This document shows positions 47,583-57,300 of a DNA stretch of 64,000 nt, one piece after another. The notes below the pieces were generated by a model. It was not told where the DNA came from. It searched no databases and saw only the letters and a program-made list of their open reading frames with translations. A program made the translations under genes and the position numbers. The stretch is from an uncultured Bacteroidota bacterium (GTDB lineage: Bacteria; Bacteroidota; Bacteroidia; Flavobacteriales; Flavobacteriaceae), in assembly GCA_902536935.1 (NCBI GenBank), contig CACAZM010000005.1:28349-92348 (forward strand), given 5' to 3'. The stretch's first letter is position 1; each line of letters starts with the position of its first letter.

Positions 47583-47609
47583 ATTTTTGTAACTGTTGAG
47601 ACAAAAATA
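47582..47609. promoter_or_regulatory. Overlapping divergent -7 elements
   Basis: TATTTTTG occurs on the plus strand (47582-47589, toward the HAD hydrolase) and on the minus strand (47609-47602, toward the enoyl-CoA hydratase operon). The two predicted starts would both fall near 47596, within a few bases of one another. No clear -33 elements are seen. Confidence 0.4.
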
Positions 47610-47640
47610 CGTAATATCGCATAGACAACACAGCCAACAG

Positions 47641-48405
47641 ATGAAAGGGATTTTATTTGATTTAGATGGGGTTTTTTATGTCGAACAACAATTGATCCCT
47701 GGCGGCATTGAATGTTTAAATTGGTTACGTGAACAAAGGATCCCCTATCGATTTGTTAGCAATAACACTACCTTATCCAGAAAAAATTTAGTCGATAAAC
47801 TTCAAGGGCTGGGTCTCCCTGTGGCAGAACAAGACCTCGTAAGTGCCAACTATGCAGGAGTGCTTTTGCTCGCACAGCGGAATCTCAAACGCTGTCGTTT
47901 GGTTCTTCGTCCAGAGGCACAACTGGACTATCCACCCAACTGTTTGGATCATCCAGATGCGATTGTCATTGGCGACATAGGCAATAGATGGGATTATGAT
48001 TTGCTCAACACTTTGATGAATCAAGTCTTGGAAGGAGCTGAAATCATCGCGCTTCACAAAGGGCGTTATCACGAAGGCCCGAGCGGTCTTGTTCTCGACA
48101 GTGGCGCCTTTGTGGCAGCACTAGAACACGCGACAGGAAAACAGGCCACCTTAGTTGGAAAACCAACACAAACATTCTTTAATCTCGCTAGTCATTCTTT
48201 TGGTTGCAAACCAGAGAATCTGATTATGGTAGGAGATGACCTTATAAATGATATCAAGGGAGCACAAGAGATGGGAATGCATGCGGTATTGGTACAAACT
48301 GGAAAATACAGAAAGGCACTAGCCGAGGAGTCAAAAATCAAACCCGAAGGCTTTATTTCGTCAATTAAAGAGCTGCCAAATTATCTCCGAAACCAAATAA
48401 GGTAA
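47641..48405 (+). CDS. HAD-IIA family hydrolase (HDHD2/NagD-like)
   Basis: This 254-aa phosphatase-like protein has the nucleophile motif FDLDGVFYV, RFVSNNTTLS, the lysine in VGKPTQTFF and the acidic motif MVGDDLINDIKGAQE. The inserted cap and length fit HAD subfamily IIA. The substrate is unknown. The start is the ATG at 47641, which gives MKGILFDLDGV; an upstream TTG frame at 47596 has no support. Confidence 0.92.
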   Translation: MKGILFDLDGVFYVEQQLIPGGIECLNWLREQRIPYRFVSNNTTLSRKNLVDKLQGLGLPVAEQDLVSANYAGVLLLAQRNLKRCRLVLRPEAQLDYPPNCLDHPDAIVIGDIGNRWDYDLLNTLMNQVLEGAEIIALHKGRYHEGPSGLVLDSGAFVAALEHATGKQATLVGKPTQTFFNLASHSFGCKPENLIMVGDDLINDIKGAQEMGMHAVLVQTGKYRKALAEESKIKPEGFISSIKELPNYLRNQIR

Positions 48406-48438
48406 CCTCGCCATAATAGTTCCCAAGAACTTATTTAC

Positions 48439-48446
48439 TATTTTTG
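48439..48446 (+). promoter_or_regulatory. -7 promoter element of the flavoprotein gene
   Basis: TATTTTTG lies 13 bases before the ATG at 48460, so the leader would be about 8 nt. No -33 TTG is clear. Confidence 0.5.
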
Positions 48447-48459
48447 TGCAAAATGAGCT

Positions 48460-49044
48460 ATGAAAAATTTAATTGTCATCGGTCACCCCGATAAGCAATC
48501 CTTTTGTTATAACGGCATTTTTTCTACAATCAAATCAGAGATTGATGCCAGTGGACAAGAGATGGAAATCATAGATTTGTATCGAGATAGCTTTACGCGT
48601 CCACGAACCGATGTGATTGATAGATACAAAAAGTTAGTCACATGGGCAGAGTGGATTTATATCGTTTCTCCCGTCTGGTGGTTTCGATTGACCCCTCGCA
48701 CCGAAATTTTTTTTGATGAGGTTTTCACCCCCGATTTTGCCTATCAATTTATCAATATCACCAAAACATATGCCTACCCCAAGCCGTTTTTGAAAGATAA
48801 AAAAATTAGAACATATGTCACGCATGGTGCCCCTTCACTTCCTGTGCGTACCCTTTACTTGAATTCTGTCAAACTTCGACTCGTTATGGGTGTTTACAGT
48901 TTTGTGTTCGGTTGGAGGTGGTCATTGTGGTTCAAAACCAAACAGTTTTGGTCGGTCCCTTTTGTTTCTACTAAAAAACGGGAAAAATACTTGCGCGTGG
49001 TCAAAAAAGATATTCAAAGAGACTTGAAGTTAGGTTCAAGGTAA
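48460..49044 (+). CDS. NAD(P)H-dependent oxidoreductase (flavodoxin-2 / NQO-like)
   Basis: This 194-aa protein has the flavodoxin-like fold of the KefF/MdaB/NQO1 group: NLIVIGHPDKQSFC at the phosphate-binding loop, EIIDLYRDSF, WIYIVSPVWWFRLTPRTEIF and VTHGAP. It is expected to bind FMN or FAD and reduce quinones by two electrons. It is followed by two very small membrane protein genes, probably not in the same unit. Confidence 0.88.
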   Translation: MKNLIVIGHPDKQSFCYNGIFSTIKSEIDASGQEMEIIDLYRDSFTRPRTDVIDRYKKLVTWAEWIYIVSPVWWFRLTPRTEIFFDEVFTPDFAYQFINITKTYAYPKPFLKDKKIRTYVTHGAPSLPVRTLYLNSVKLRLVMGVYSFVFGWRWSLWFKTKQFWSVPFVSTKKREKYLRVVKKDIQRDLKLGSR

Positions 49045-49078
49045 TAACCATTTATTTTAAAATTTGTAATTTAGACTT

Positions 49079-49252
49079 ATGATGCGATTTCTAGAAAAAT
49101 ACTACCCTATTATACTAGCTTTTTTCAGTTTTTTATACTCTGTATTTCTGTGGTTTTCGGGCAATAAATTAGAAGGTATTTTTGTTGGTATTTGGGTGCC
49201 ATCCATTTTATCTCTTTCTATCGCAATTCGCCAAAGAAGACGTGATGATTAA
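49079..49252 (+). CDS. Small membrane protein (57 aa)
   Basis: The sequence begins MMRFLEKYYPIILAFFSFLY and has two hydrophobic segments (about 9-27 and 33-50) split by SGNKLEG, then a basic end RQRRRDD. Start and stop are clear: two ATG codons in a row and a TAA that overlaps the next gene. It is too short to assign by eye, but a compact two-helix protein of this pattern occurs near other flavobacterial genes as I recall. The two genes overlap by eight bases, so they are translated together. Confidence 0.6.
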   Translation: MMRFLEKYYPIILAFFSFLYSVFLWFSGNKLEGIFVGIWVPSILSLSIAIRQRRRDD

Positions 49253-49436
49253 CCAAGTGATGTTTTTTGTTGGGCTCACGATTTTTATCGTTTATGTCTA
49301 TTTTTTACTACGCATAATCGGAAAACAACATCGCATTCAACGAAAAGAACATGCTGATGCTTACGACCAACTTGACATTGATGGAATGGGTAATCAAGGT
49401 CGTATTCCTGATAAAAAACCCAAAAACCGCGCCTAA
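49245..49436 (+). CDS. Small membrane protein (63 aa) with hydrophilic tail
   Basis: One membrane helix (MFFVGLTIFIVYVYFLL, about residues 6-22) is followed by a basic segment IGKQHRIQRKEH and a hydrophilic tail ending NRA. The ATG at 49245 lies within the end of the 57-aa gene in another frame. No family is recognised. The pair could be a small membrane complex or regulators of a neighbour. It is convergent with the metallo-beta-lactamase-fold gene, one base apart. Confidence 0.55.
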   Translation: MINQVMFFVGLTIFIVYVYFLLRIIGKQHRIQRKEHADAYDQLDIDGMGNQGRIPDKKPKNRA

Positions 49437-49437
49437 A

Positions 49438-50328
49438 TCAGTCGAGCGAAAAACGCATGCCAAAAGTAGCAAAGTAAAATCCTTTCTCTTCGACATCCAC
49501 TCTTCCTTTAAATCCAGTATCACGTGCTGGGTTTGTATGGTTTAAATGAATGAAGTAGATTTTATTTTTTTCTTCAATAGCTAACGATTTAAAACGTGTG
49601 ACACTCTCCTCAACAAATGGATGTGGTACTTCAGACATTGGTCTAGAAATTTCACCATCTTCAAAAAAAGTAGCATCCAGAAAAGCATAATCGACCTGAG
49701 TTAGTAACTCATTTATGTCAGTTTCCCATAAATCCCATTTGTCAATGTCGGGAATATAAAGAACGCGTTTTGATTGACCAGTAATCAAAAAGCCAACCGT
49801 TTCAGAAAATTCGTCTCGGTGAGGCACAACAAGAGGAGTAACTGTTAGTCGGGGAGATACTGAAACTGGAATTTTATTTTGTATTGGCTGGATCGAAATG
49901 TTTTCAAGGTCTATCAACTGATTCCAAGGGCCATTGTTTCGTAAAAATTTTTCCATTCGGGGCATAACATAAACTGGTGTTTTTTTTGTGTTTGCCGATT
50001 CTCTTCCCAAATGAATAAGACCTGCATAATGTCCCATGTGGGCATGCGTCAAAAAAATCTCCAACTTCTTTGCGGGGGAAATGGACTGTAGGTAATTCGT
50101 TTGAGAAACAATATCGGGCGAAGCATCAAAAAGAAAATGTTTAGACTCATCGATAACCCCCAAGCTGACTACATAATCATTAGGCCTTTCGGTAGCGCAA
50201 CAGCTTTTCACACAACCCATATGAGGAGACCCACCGTCTTGAAGCGTGCCCAAAACTACCAAAGTTTGGGCTTCGGTCATATGGACTATTACGAATAAAA
50301 GCAGAAAGTATAGTGTTTTCATATTCAT
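49438..50328 (-). CDS. Exported PqqB-like metallo-beta-lactamase-fold protein
   Basis: This 296-aa protein starts with a signal peptide (LYFLLLFVIVHMTEAQ) and then GTLQDGGSPHMGC, a PqqB-like feature. It has the zinc motif THAHMGHYAGL and later DATFFED and HLNHTNP. PqqB helps make the cofactor PQQ, but no other pqq gene is in the window and a signal peptide is unusual for that role, so it is better called a secreted MBL-fold hydrolase. Cysteines in GCVKSCCATERP add a possible metal or disulfide site. The start may be either of two in-frame ATG codons (50328 or 50322). Confidence 0.85.
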   Translation of the reverse strand: MNMKTLYFLLLFVIVHMTEAQTLVVLGTLQDGGSPHMGCVKSCCATERPNDYVVSLGVIDESKHFLFDASPDIVSQTNYLQSISPAKKLEIFLTHAHMGHYAGLIHLGRESANTKKTPVYVMPRMEKFLRNNGPWNQLIDLENISIQPIQNKIPVSVSPRLTVTPLVVPHRDEFSETVGFLITGQSKRVLYIPDIDKWDLWETDINELLTQVDYAFLDATFFEDGEISRPMSEVPHPFVEESVTRFKSLAIEEKNKIYFIHLNHTNPARDTGFKGRVDVEEKGFYFATFGMRFSLD

Positions 50329-50377
50329 AATATAGTAAATCCTGATTGTTCATTTCCATATCAACTAGGAGTAAAGA

Positions 50378-53300
50378 TTAATTTTGATTATTTAACTTAG
50401 CTACTTCCCAAGCCGAGGTGCGCGTACCATTGACATAAGCCACAATAAATGCTTTAGTAAATCCTTTTGAGATCACATGTTGTTGCGCAATTTTTGCTTG
50501 TTGGTAACTAGCAGTCGGACGATAAAGGTAACGATGAAACTCTCTAAACTTTTCAGTTGATAGTCCGCTTAAACCCCTAAAAACTTTATGATTGACATCT
50601 CGTCTATTGATCAATGCAGCAATTTGTACAACATAAACAACATCTGCATCGGCTAAGGCCTTTTGGGCATTGAAAGACAATGAGGGATTCTGCTTTACTT
50701 TTAACTTAGCGACAATCTCATCCAAGGTGTCAGAAGGCGCTTTTTCGTTGGGGAGATTGACTGGACGGACTCCTGTGTTAGCCAACGCTTTAGCAGGTAC
50801 TGGGTTATATGGTTTTGAATTGGCTGCCTGTCTTTTGTTTCGATGGTTTTTAAGGATTTGAAGTGCTTCTTCAGCCGAACGAACCGTCGGTGAAGTCTTT
50901 GATATTGTAGAGTCTTCTGCTGTATTAGTTTTGGGTTTGACTTGAATGACAATGGTCTGTGAGGGTGCTGGGGGCCGAAGGTTTATTGGAGTTACTTCAC
51001 CATTCTGATTGCGATGGTTATCCAATATTTTAAGGGCCTCTTCGGCTGACCGAACAGGAGGTTGCTCATTTTTACTTTGCGGGCTTGAATTTGATCTATC
51101 CTGAACCACAATGGCATCTGGCATTTCTTGTCCCTGTAGCGTGCTTTGTAATGCCGGTGAGGTCACAACTGGAGGGATTGCGTTAGCCGAAAGGCTTACC
51201 CGGACTGGTGGTACAACTGGCGTGGGTCTTGTCGGGTTTGTGTTTTGGACTCTCGGCTCTATTGGCTGCGGAATTGGAGATGGCATTGCGGCTATTGTAG
51301 GTGTGTTTACATTAGGCATTGGCACCTGAGAATTAGCTTGCGTAGGGCGATTTAGTCTGTATGTTCCACTTCCCCCCGACAAAATCTGATAGTTTTCGAT
51401 AATAAACATCGAACGGCGATTGAGCTGATGCTCTGCCTCTGTACATGGTACTCCATCTGCACAACGGTTGATGAGCTGACTTTCTCCATAGCCCACTGCA
51501 GTCAAACGTGTGGGAGCGATCCCACGCTGAATAAGCCAGTTTCTGGTCGAGGTCGCTCGGTTTTGTGAAAGACGTAAGTTGTAGGATTGTGGGCTGCGTG
51601 AGTCGGTATGAGACTCGATTCGTATAATCAGTTCTGGAAATCGAATCATCGCATTAAAAACCTTAGTCAATTCAATTTCTGCATCTTGACGTATAAAATA
51701 TTTATTGAGATCAAAATATATGGGATTTAGTCCAAGTAAACAACCCAAGTCGTAAGGCGGGCAGTCCTTAGAAAAGGTTTCGATTTCCATATCTACACTG
51801 ATACTTTGTGAGGTAGTGGGCGCAACAAACGTCGTTTCAGCAATGGAATATGCCAATCCATTTTCCGTAATTAAATAATAGGCTTGCCCACATTCCACTT
51901 CTTCGGGGAAAGAATAGCGTGCATCTTGCTGAACAATTTGCTCGGCAATGATGTTCATCCCCATATCGAGAAGTTTAACCGTTGCCCCCGGCATTAGATT
52001 GCCTGTATTGCTGTCCCTTACAAGCCCTGTGATTTCAACCACACACTTGCTGGGTTTGAAATAATAAATCTGATCGGAGGCACTTCCTCTGTTTCCATCG
52101 CGATTGGAAGAGATATAACCCGTATTGGTATCGGTTTGCAACAGAAATCCAAAGTCATCCCCAGCAGAATTGATTGGAAGCCCCATATTTTCAGGGTCAC
52201 GAGCAATTCCTGAGTCACTCAGCTCTGCTTTAAATACATCAAATCCACCAAAGCCAATAAGGGCGTCAGAGGTGAAGTAAAAGTTACCATTACTTGCTAT
52301 ATATGGAAATGATTCACGTCCCTCAGTATTTACCTTTTGACCCAAGTTGATTGGATCTCCGTATGAGCCATCTTTGTAAATGTCCACATACCAAAGGTCA
52401 GATTCCCCGGTTGTACCTGGCATATCTGAGGCAAAAAATAGTTTCTTTCCATCTAAGCTTAAGGCAGGGTGTGCTACAGAATAGTTGTCATTATTAAAGG
52501 GTAGTTCCTCTACATCGCTCCAATTGCCATCTTCATCAACTGATGCTGTGAGTAATTTTAAACGCACTGTGTTTTTACGATCGGTGCGTTTTTTTCCGTT
52601 TTTGTAATTATTGCGAGTAAAATAAACCGTTTTTAAATCTTTCGTAAAAACTGCAGAGGACTCGTGAAAAGCAGTATTGATATCCCCCTCAATTTTCTGG
52701 GTGTTCTCGAGTTGTCCTTCATCTCCAATATCAGCAATATAGAGGTCTAAGAATGGCTCTCCCGTCCAGTCATAATCACGTTGCCCACTTGCTTGAAAAG
52801 TAGATGAAAATACTAGTTTGTCTTGACCAAAAAAGGCCGAGCTAAAGTCCGATTGCTCGGTGTTTATTTTGGTTGTTTCCACAATATACTTCGGACGTAG
52901 TTCGGCAATGCTGTCAAGGTAGTTCAAGTCCGCAACATACAAATCTTCAATAACAGTTCCTTTTACCATACTAAAATACTTTTGCATATAGCGATCTGCT
53001 ATAGAGTAATTTTCGTTACTTCTAGCACTTATAGATGCTCGTAAGTAATAAATGGATTTGATATCTTTAGGATAAAGTGATATCAATTTTCGATACCAAG
53101 TATATGATTGGTTGTATTGGCTGTTAAAGAAGTATGTGTCGGCAAGGGATTGAATCACTTTCTTGTCAGTAAAATCGGCATCGTCACGAACCAGTTGTAA
53201 AAAAGCAGATTGCGCTCGGTTATATCGATAGTCATTGTAATCGCGGTCGGCGTCGAAAATATTATAGGGCTCTTTGGGAATTGAATCGTTTTGTCCAATT

Positions 53301-53392
53301 GCACTAGAGAAAACCAACAGAATAAATACAATCCCCAACCAATAGATTGTTTGGTTGCAACGCAGAGTTTCTAATGATGTAATCTGTTTCAT
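50378..53392 (-). CDS. OmpA-family protein with TPR, PD40 propeller and SPOR-like C-terminus
   Basis: This 1004-aa exported protein (signal-like helix at 16-33) has, in order: TPR-like helices (about 40-150), a WD40/PD40-type propeller (about 180-430; SLDGKKLFFASDMPG, ISSNRDGNRG), a carboxypeptidase-regulatory-like domain (about 450-540), and an OmpA peptidoglycan-binding domain (about 555-665; YFDLNKYFIRQDAEIEL, ESHTDSRSPQSYNLRLSQNR). A long Pro/Thr-rich tail follows with two copies of RSAEEALxILxNHRN (near 780 and 837). The last 90 residues (VVYVVQIAAL, RYLYRPTASYQQA, GFTKAFIVAYVNG) look like a SPOR-type domain. It is third in the adhesin operon, one base after PorP/SprF, and probably anchors the complex to the wall. 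Confidence 0.88.
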   Translation of the reverse strand: MKQITSLETLRCNQTIYWLGIVFILLVFSSAIGQNDSIPKEPYNIFDADRDYNDYRYNRAQSAFLQLVRDDADFTDKKVIQSLADTYFFNSQYNQSYTWYRKLISLYPKDIKSIYYLRASISARSNENYSIADRYMQKYFSMVKGTVIEDLYVADLNYLDSIAELRPKYIVETTKINTEQSDFSSAFFGQDKLVFSSTFQASGQRDYDWTGEPFLDLYIADIGDEGQLENTQKIEGDINTAFHESSAVFTKDLKTVYFTRNNYKNGKKRTDRKNTVRLKLLTASVDEDGNWSDVEELPFNNDNYSVAHPALSLDGKKLFFASDMPGTTGESDLWYVDIYKDGSYGDPINLGQKVNTEGRESFPYIASNGNFYFTSDALIGFGGFDVFKAELSDSGIARDPENMGLPINSAGDDFGFLLQTDTNTGYISSNRDGNRGSASDQIYYFKPSKCVVEITGLVRDSNTGNLMPGATVKLLDMGMNIIAEQIVQQDARYSFPEEVECGQAYYLITENGLAYSIAETTFVAPTTSQSISVDMEIETFSKDCPPYDLGCLLGLNPIYFDLNKYFIRQDAEIELTKVFNAMIRFPELIIRIESHTDSRSPQSYNLRLSQNRATSTRNWLIQRGIAPTRLTAVGYGESQLINRCADGVPCTEAEHQLNRRSMFIIENYQILSGGSGTYRLNRPTQANSQVPMPNVNTPTIAAMPSPIPQPIEPRVQNTNPTRPTPVVPPVRVSLSANAIPPVVTSPALQSTLQGQEMPDAIVVQDRSNSSPQSKNEQPPVRSAEEALKILDNHRNQNGEVTPINLRPPAPSQTIVIQVKPKTNTAEDSTISKTSPTVRSAEEALQILKNHRNKRQAANSKPYNPVPAKALANTGVRPVNLPNEKAPSDTLDEIVAKLKVKQNPSLSFNAQKALADADVVYVVQIAALINRRDVNHKVFRGLSGLSTEKFREFHRYLYRPTASYQQAKIAQQHVISKGFTKAFIVAYVNGTRTSAWEVAKLNNQN

Positions 53393-54364
53393 TTAGAAGA
53401 ATCTAGGAGTTAGTATACGTTCTCCTTTACGTGGAATCGTAAATCGTAAAATCATCTCGTATGACCCTGAGCTAAATTGTTGAATTGCTGTGGTCTGATA
53501 GTCATAGGCAAAGCCCACAAAAGCTCTGTCAGAAAGGGCAAACCCAGCAATTGCGCTGATTGCAGCGTCGAGTCGGTAGGCAGCCCCAAATGTAATTTTT
53601 TCGTTGAAATAGATGTTAGCCGATAAATCCATCTGTATAGGGGATCCGCGGACAATTTTGACCATTCCAGCTGGCTTAAGTTTGATTGCATCGTTGATAT
53701 CAAAAACATAACCAGCGATCAAAAAATAATGCATCCGCTCCTTGGCTTCTGCTGAAGCAAAGACACTTCCATTAACCTCATAGTGTTTTGTTTTTAAGAA
53801 ATTTGGAACAGAAAACCCAGCATAAAACCTGTCGTTATTATAATAAATTCCTGCACCGATTTGAGGGGATAGCAGAGAGGTGTTTTCAGAAAATTGTTCG
53901 TCGCTGGTATTGGCGAGATTGAGAATCGAATAATCAACCTGTAAGTTGCTTACCCCAGCTTTGAGTCCAAGGGTTATCTTGGATCCATAGTCATTATAAA
54001 AGGTATAGCCGTAATCCGCTGTCAAGCTTTGCTCAGTTGTCGGACCAATAACGTCGCTAACAATAGAAAGTCCCAATGCAGTTTTATTACGACGTCCAAC
54101 AGGAGAACTGATCGTAAAGCTTCCTGTTTGAGGAGAGCCTTCAAAATCAACCCACTGTGAACGCGTCAAAAACCCAAAATGAACTGCTTCAGTTGACCCC
54201 AGATAAGCTGGGTTGACCACTTGGGTGTTATACATATGCATGGTGTACTGTGGGTCTTGCTGAGCGTTGGATTGCATCCATGGTCCAAAGTGGAAAATCA
54301 ATAGCCATAACCCAGTTAATCTGGCATTTATCAACCTCGGTATGTGTGTTTTCCAATTCATCAA
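53393..54364 (-). CDS. PorP/SprF family outer-membrane protein
   Basis: This 323-aa protein has a signal peptide and QQDPQYTMHMYNTQVVNPAYLGS, the recognised start of PorP/SprF-type proteins, then many outer-membrane strands (SKITLGLKAGVSNL, RFYAGFSVPNFL, KITFGAAYRLDAA) and the ending RKGERILTPRFF. In T9SS systems such partners help export and attach their paired type B cargo. Its ATG overlaps the giant adhesin stop (ATGA), so the two are coupled in translation. Confidence 0.93.
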   Translation of the reverse strand: MMNWKTHIPRLINARLTGLWLLIFHFGPWMQSNAQQDPQYTMHMYNTQVVNPAYLGSTEAVHFGFLTRSQWVDFEGSPQTGSFTISSPVGRRNKTALGLSIVSDVIGPTTEQSLTADYGYTFYNDYGSKITLGLKAGVSNLQVDYSILNLANTSDEQFSENTSLLSPQIGAGIYYNNDRFYAGFSVPNFLKTKHYEVNGSVFASAEAKERMHYFLIAGYVFDINDAIKLKPAGMVKIVRGSPIQMDLSANIYFNEKITFGAAYRLDAAISAIAGFALSDRAFVGFAYDYQTTAIQQFSSGSYEMILRFTIPRKGERILTPRFF

Positions 54365-57300
54365 TCTCGATTTATGTATAAATAACCTGTATACCTTTCT
54401 CTACCTGGGTTTTCCCCATCAAATTCTATTACATAGAAATAGGTTCCTGAAGGGAGCTTTTGATTCTTAGTAATCGTAATTCTTCCCTCCGATATTCCCG
54501 TAAATAATCTGTCGCCCAAACCATATCCTTTTGTTTCATAAACAAGTACCCCCCATCTGTTAAAGATTTTCACAGTATTATTTGGATACTTTTCTATGCC
54601 CGCAACTTTGAAGTAATCATTAATACCGTCATCTCCAGGAGACATTCCGTTAAATACTTCAAAATCACCATCAACTGGATCTTGTGAGAAGGTTAGTACA
54701 GTCGGATCGTTGGTTGTATTACCATCAGTATCATCCCCATTGTCAGACACATCACTCACAGGTATTCCCGTTGGTGTTGTTGCAGTTGCTGATGCAGTAT
54801 TGGATACCCCGCCTGCGTTGTCAGCTTGCGCGTTGACAATGAAGGTCGCTGTATATGTAGCTGTCTCACCAACCAACAATGTTCCTTCTGATGAGCCTAG
54901 ATTTGCACTAACAAATAGGGGGCCTGTTGTTAGCGCTAGGGAATTACCACTTAAGTCACTGAATACATCATTGATAAAGAGACCACTCAGCTCCGTATTA
55001 CCAGTATTTTCAACTGTAATTAGGAAAGTAATAGTATCCCCAAGCCCTGTTGTGCCATTTCCATTGTCACTTATTGTGGCCGTTTTGGTTACTTCAATTG
55101 ATGAACTATTAGGATTAATAATTGTAGTACGCGTAATCGTTGGATCATTCTCTGTGTTACCATCTGTATCATCTCCATCATCTGAGATGTCACTTACAGC
55201 AGTACCCCCTGGACTAGTCGCTACAGCCGTAACTGTATTGGATACCCCGCCTGCATTTATCGCCTGAGCTGTTATGATATAGGTCGCTGTATACGTCGCT
55301 ACCTCACCCACAACTAGTGACCCATCTGCAGAGCCTAGTGATGATCCTGTAAACAATGGACCGCTATTCAATGTAAGACTTACTCCATTAAGATCGGTCA
55401 ATGTGTCGGTCAAGTCAACCGAAGATAGATCAGTGTCACCAGTATTAGTAACTGTTATCGTATAAGTAATCGTATCACCTAGTCCAACATCACCATCTCC
55501 GTTATCAGTAACTGCAGCTGTTTTGGTTACTTCTATAGCTGGAGATTCAGGCGTGTCGGTCAAGGTGACTGTTGGGTCACTTTCTGTATTGCCATCTGTA
55601 TCATCTCCATCATCTGAGATGTCACTTACAGCAGTACCCCCTGGACTAGTCGCTACAGCCGTAACTGTATTGGATACCCCGCCTGCATTTACCGCCTGAG
55701 CTGTTATGATATAGGTCGCTATATACGTCGCTACCTCACCCACAACTAGTGACCCATCTGCAGAGCCTAGTGATGATCCTGTAAACAATGGACCGCTATT
55801 CAATGTAAGACTTACTCCATTAAGATCGGTCAATGTGTCGGTCAAGTCAACCGAAGATAGATCAGTGTCACCAGTATTAGTAACTGTTATCGTATAAGTA
55901 ATCGTATCACCTAGTCCAACATCACCATCTCCGTTATCAGTAACTGCAGCTGTTTTGGTTACTTCTATAGCTGGAGATTCAGGCGTGTCGGTCAAGGTGA
56001 CTGTTGGGTCACTTTCTGTATTGCCATCTGTATCATCTCCATCATCTGAGATGTCAAATACATCATTTGTCATACCAGGACTACTCGCTACAACAGTTAC
56101 TGTGTTTGATACCCCACCTGTATCAAAGGATTCTTGACTTATGAAATAGGTTGCAAGGTAGGTTGCGGTTTCTCCTTGGCGTAACGCACCTTCTGATGAT
56201 CCTAGATCTGCCGATGTAAAGTTTGGCCCAGAAGTAAGTGTCAAAACATTCCCGTTTCTATCAGTAAGCACATCCGTGAGCTCAAGTCCAGATAGGTCCG
56301 TATTTCCTGTGTTCTCGACTGTAATTGTATAAGTTATTGTATCACCTACACCAACTAAACTATCACCATTATCGTTCACGGTTGCGATTTTAGTTACCTC
56401 AATTGATGAAGCAGGTGCCGCATCTGTGAGAACTATTGTTGGGTCGTTAAATGGATCTCCATCCCCGTCCGCATCTGTTGGGTCTCCTTCATCTGAAATA
56501 TCCGAAACGTCATTAAAGTTACCAGGACTACTACCTACAGCTTTGGCTGTATTGCTCAATAAACCTGTTTCAGCGGCATCTTGTGTAATCACATATAAGG
56601 CTGTAAATATGATTGTTTCACCTACTTCAACTGTCTGTGGTTGCCAGTAATCTGGTCCTGATGACAGAGCAAGTAAATTATCATCGCCGTCTGTTAAAGT
56701 CTCATCCTGGATATAAACATTGTTCAGTACAATATCTCCTATGTTTTCTACTGCAATACTATATCTAATGATATCACCTGCGCCTGTCAATCCATCTCCA
56801 TTGTCGTTGACTATAGCTGTTTTTATAACTTCCATAGCGGGGTTTGGATCGGTTAAGGTTACTGTTGGATCATTTGTTGGGTCGCCATCCGCATTACCAT
56901 CAGTTGGTAATCCATCATCTGAAATGTCAGAAACATCATTGGTTTTACTGGGACTACTTGCAACCACAGTTACTGTGTTTGACACCCCACCTGCATTGAC
57001 TGCTTGCTGATTTATAGCAAATGATGCTTCGAAAGTCGAAACTTCACCAACTCGAAGAACCGTAGGTGCTCCACCCGCCAAGTTAGATCCCATATAAACT
57101 GGCTGAGAGCTCAGTGAAAGTAAGTCTCCATTCAAGTCAGTCATTACATCTACCAAGGCCAACCCTGTTAGATCTGTATTTCCATTATTTTCTACCTTAA
57201 TTGTGTAAGTAATAATGTCATTAATACCTGTTTTGTTATCAGAATTAGTATCTGTAACATTTGCTGTTTTGATTACCTCAATAATCGGAATAAGATCCAT

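Noticed and set aside
55160-56023. Direct repeats considered as a CRISPR or satellite array
   Set aside because: The period is 432 bases, in frame, and encodes whole protein modules; there are no short repeats with unique spacers and no cas genes.
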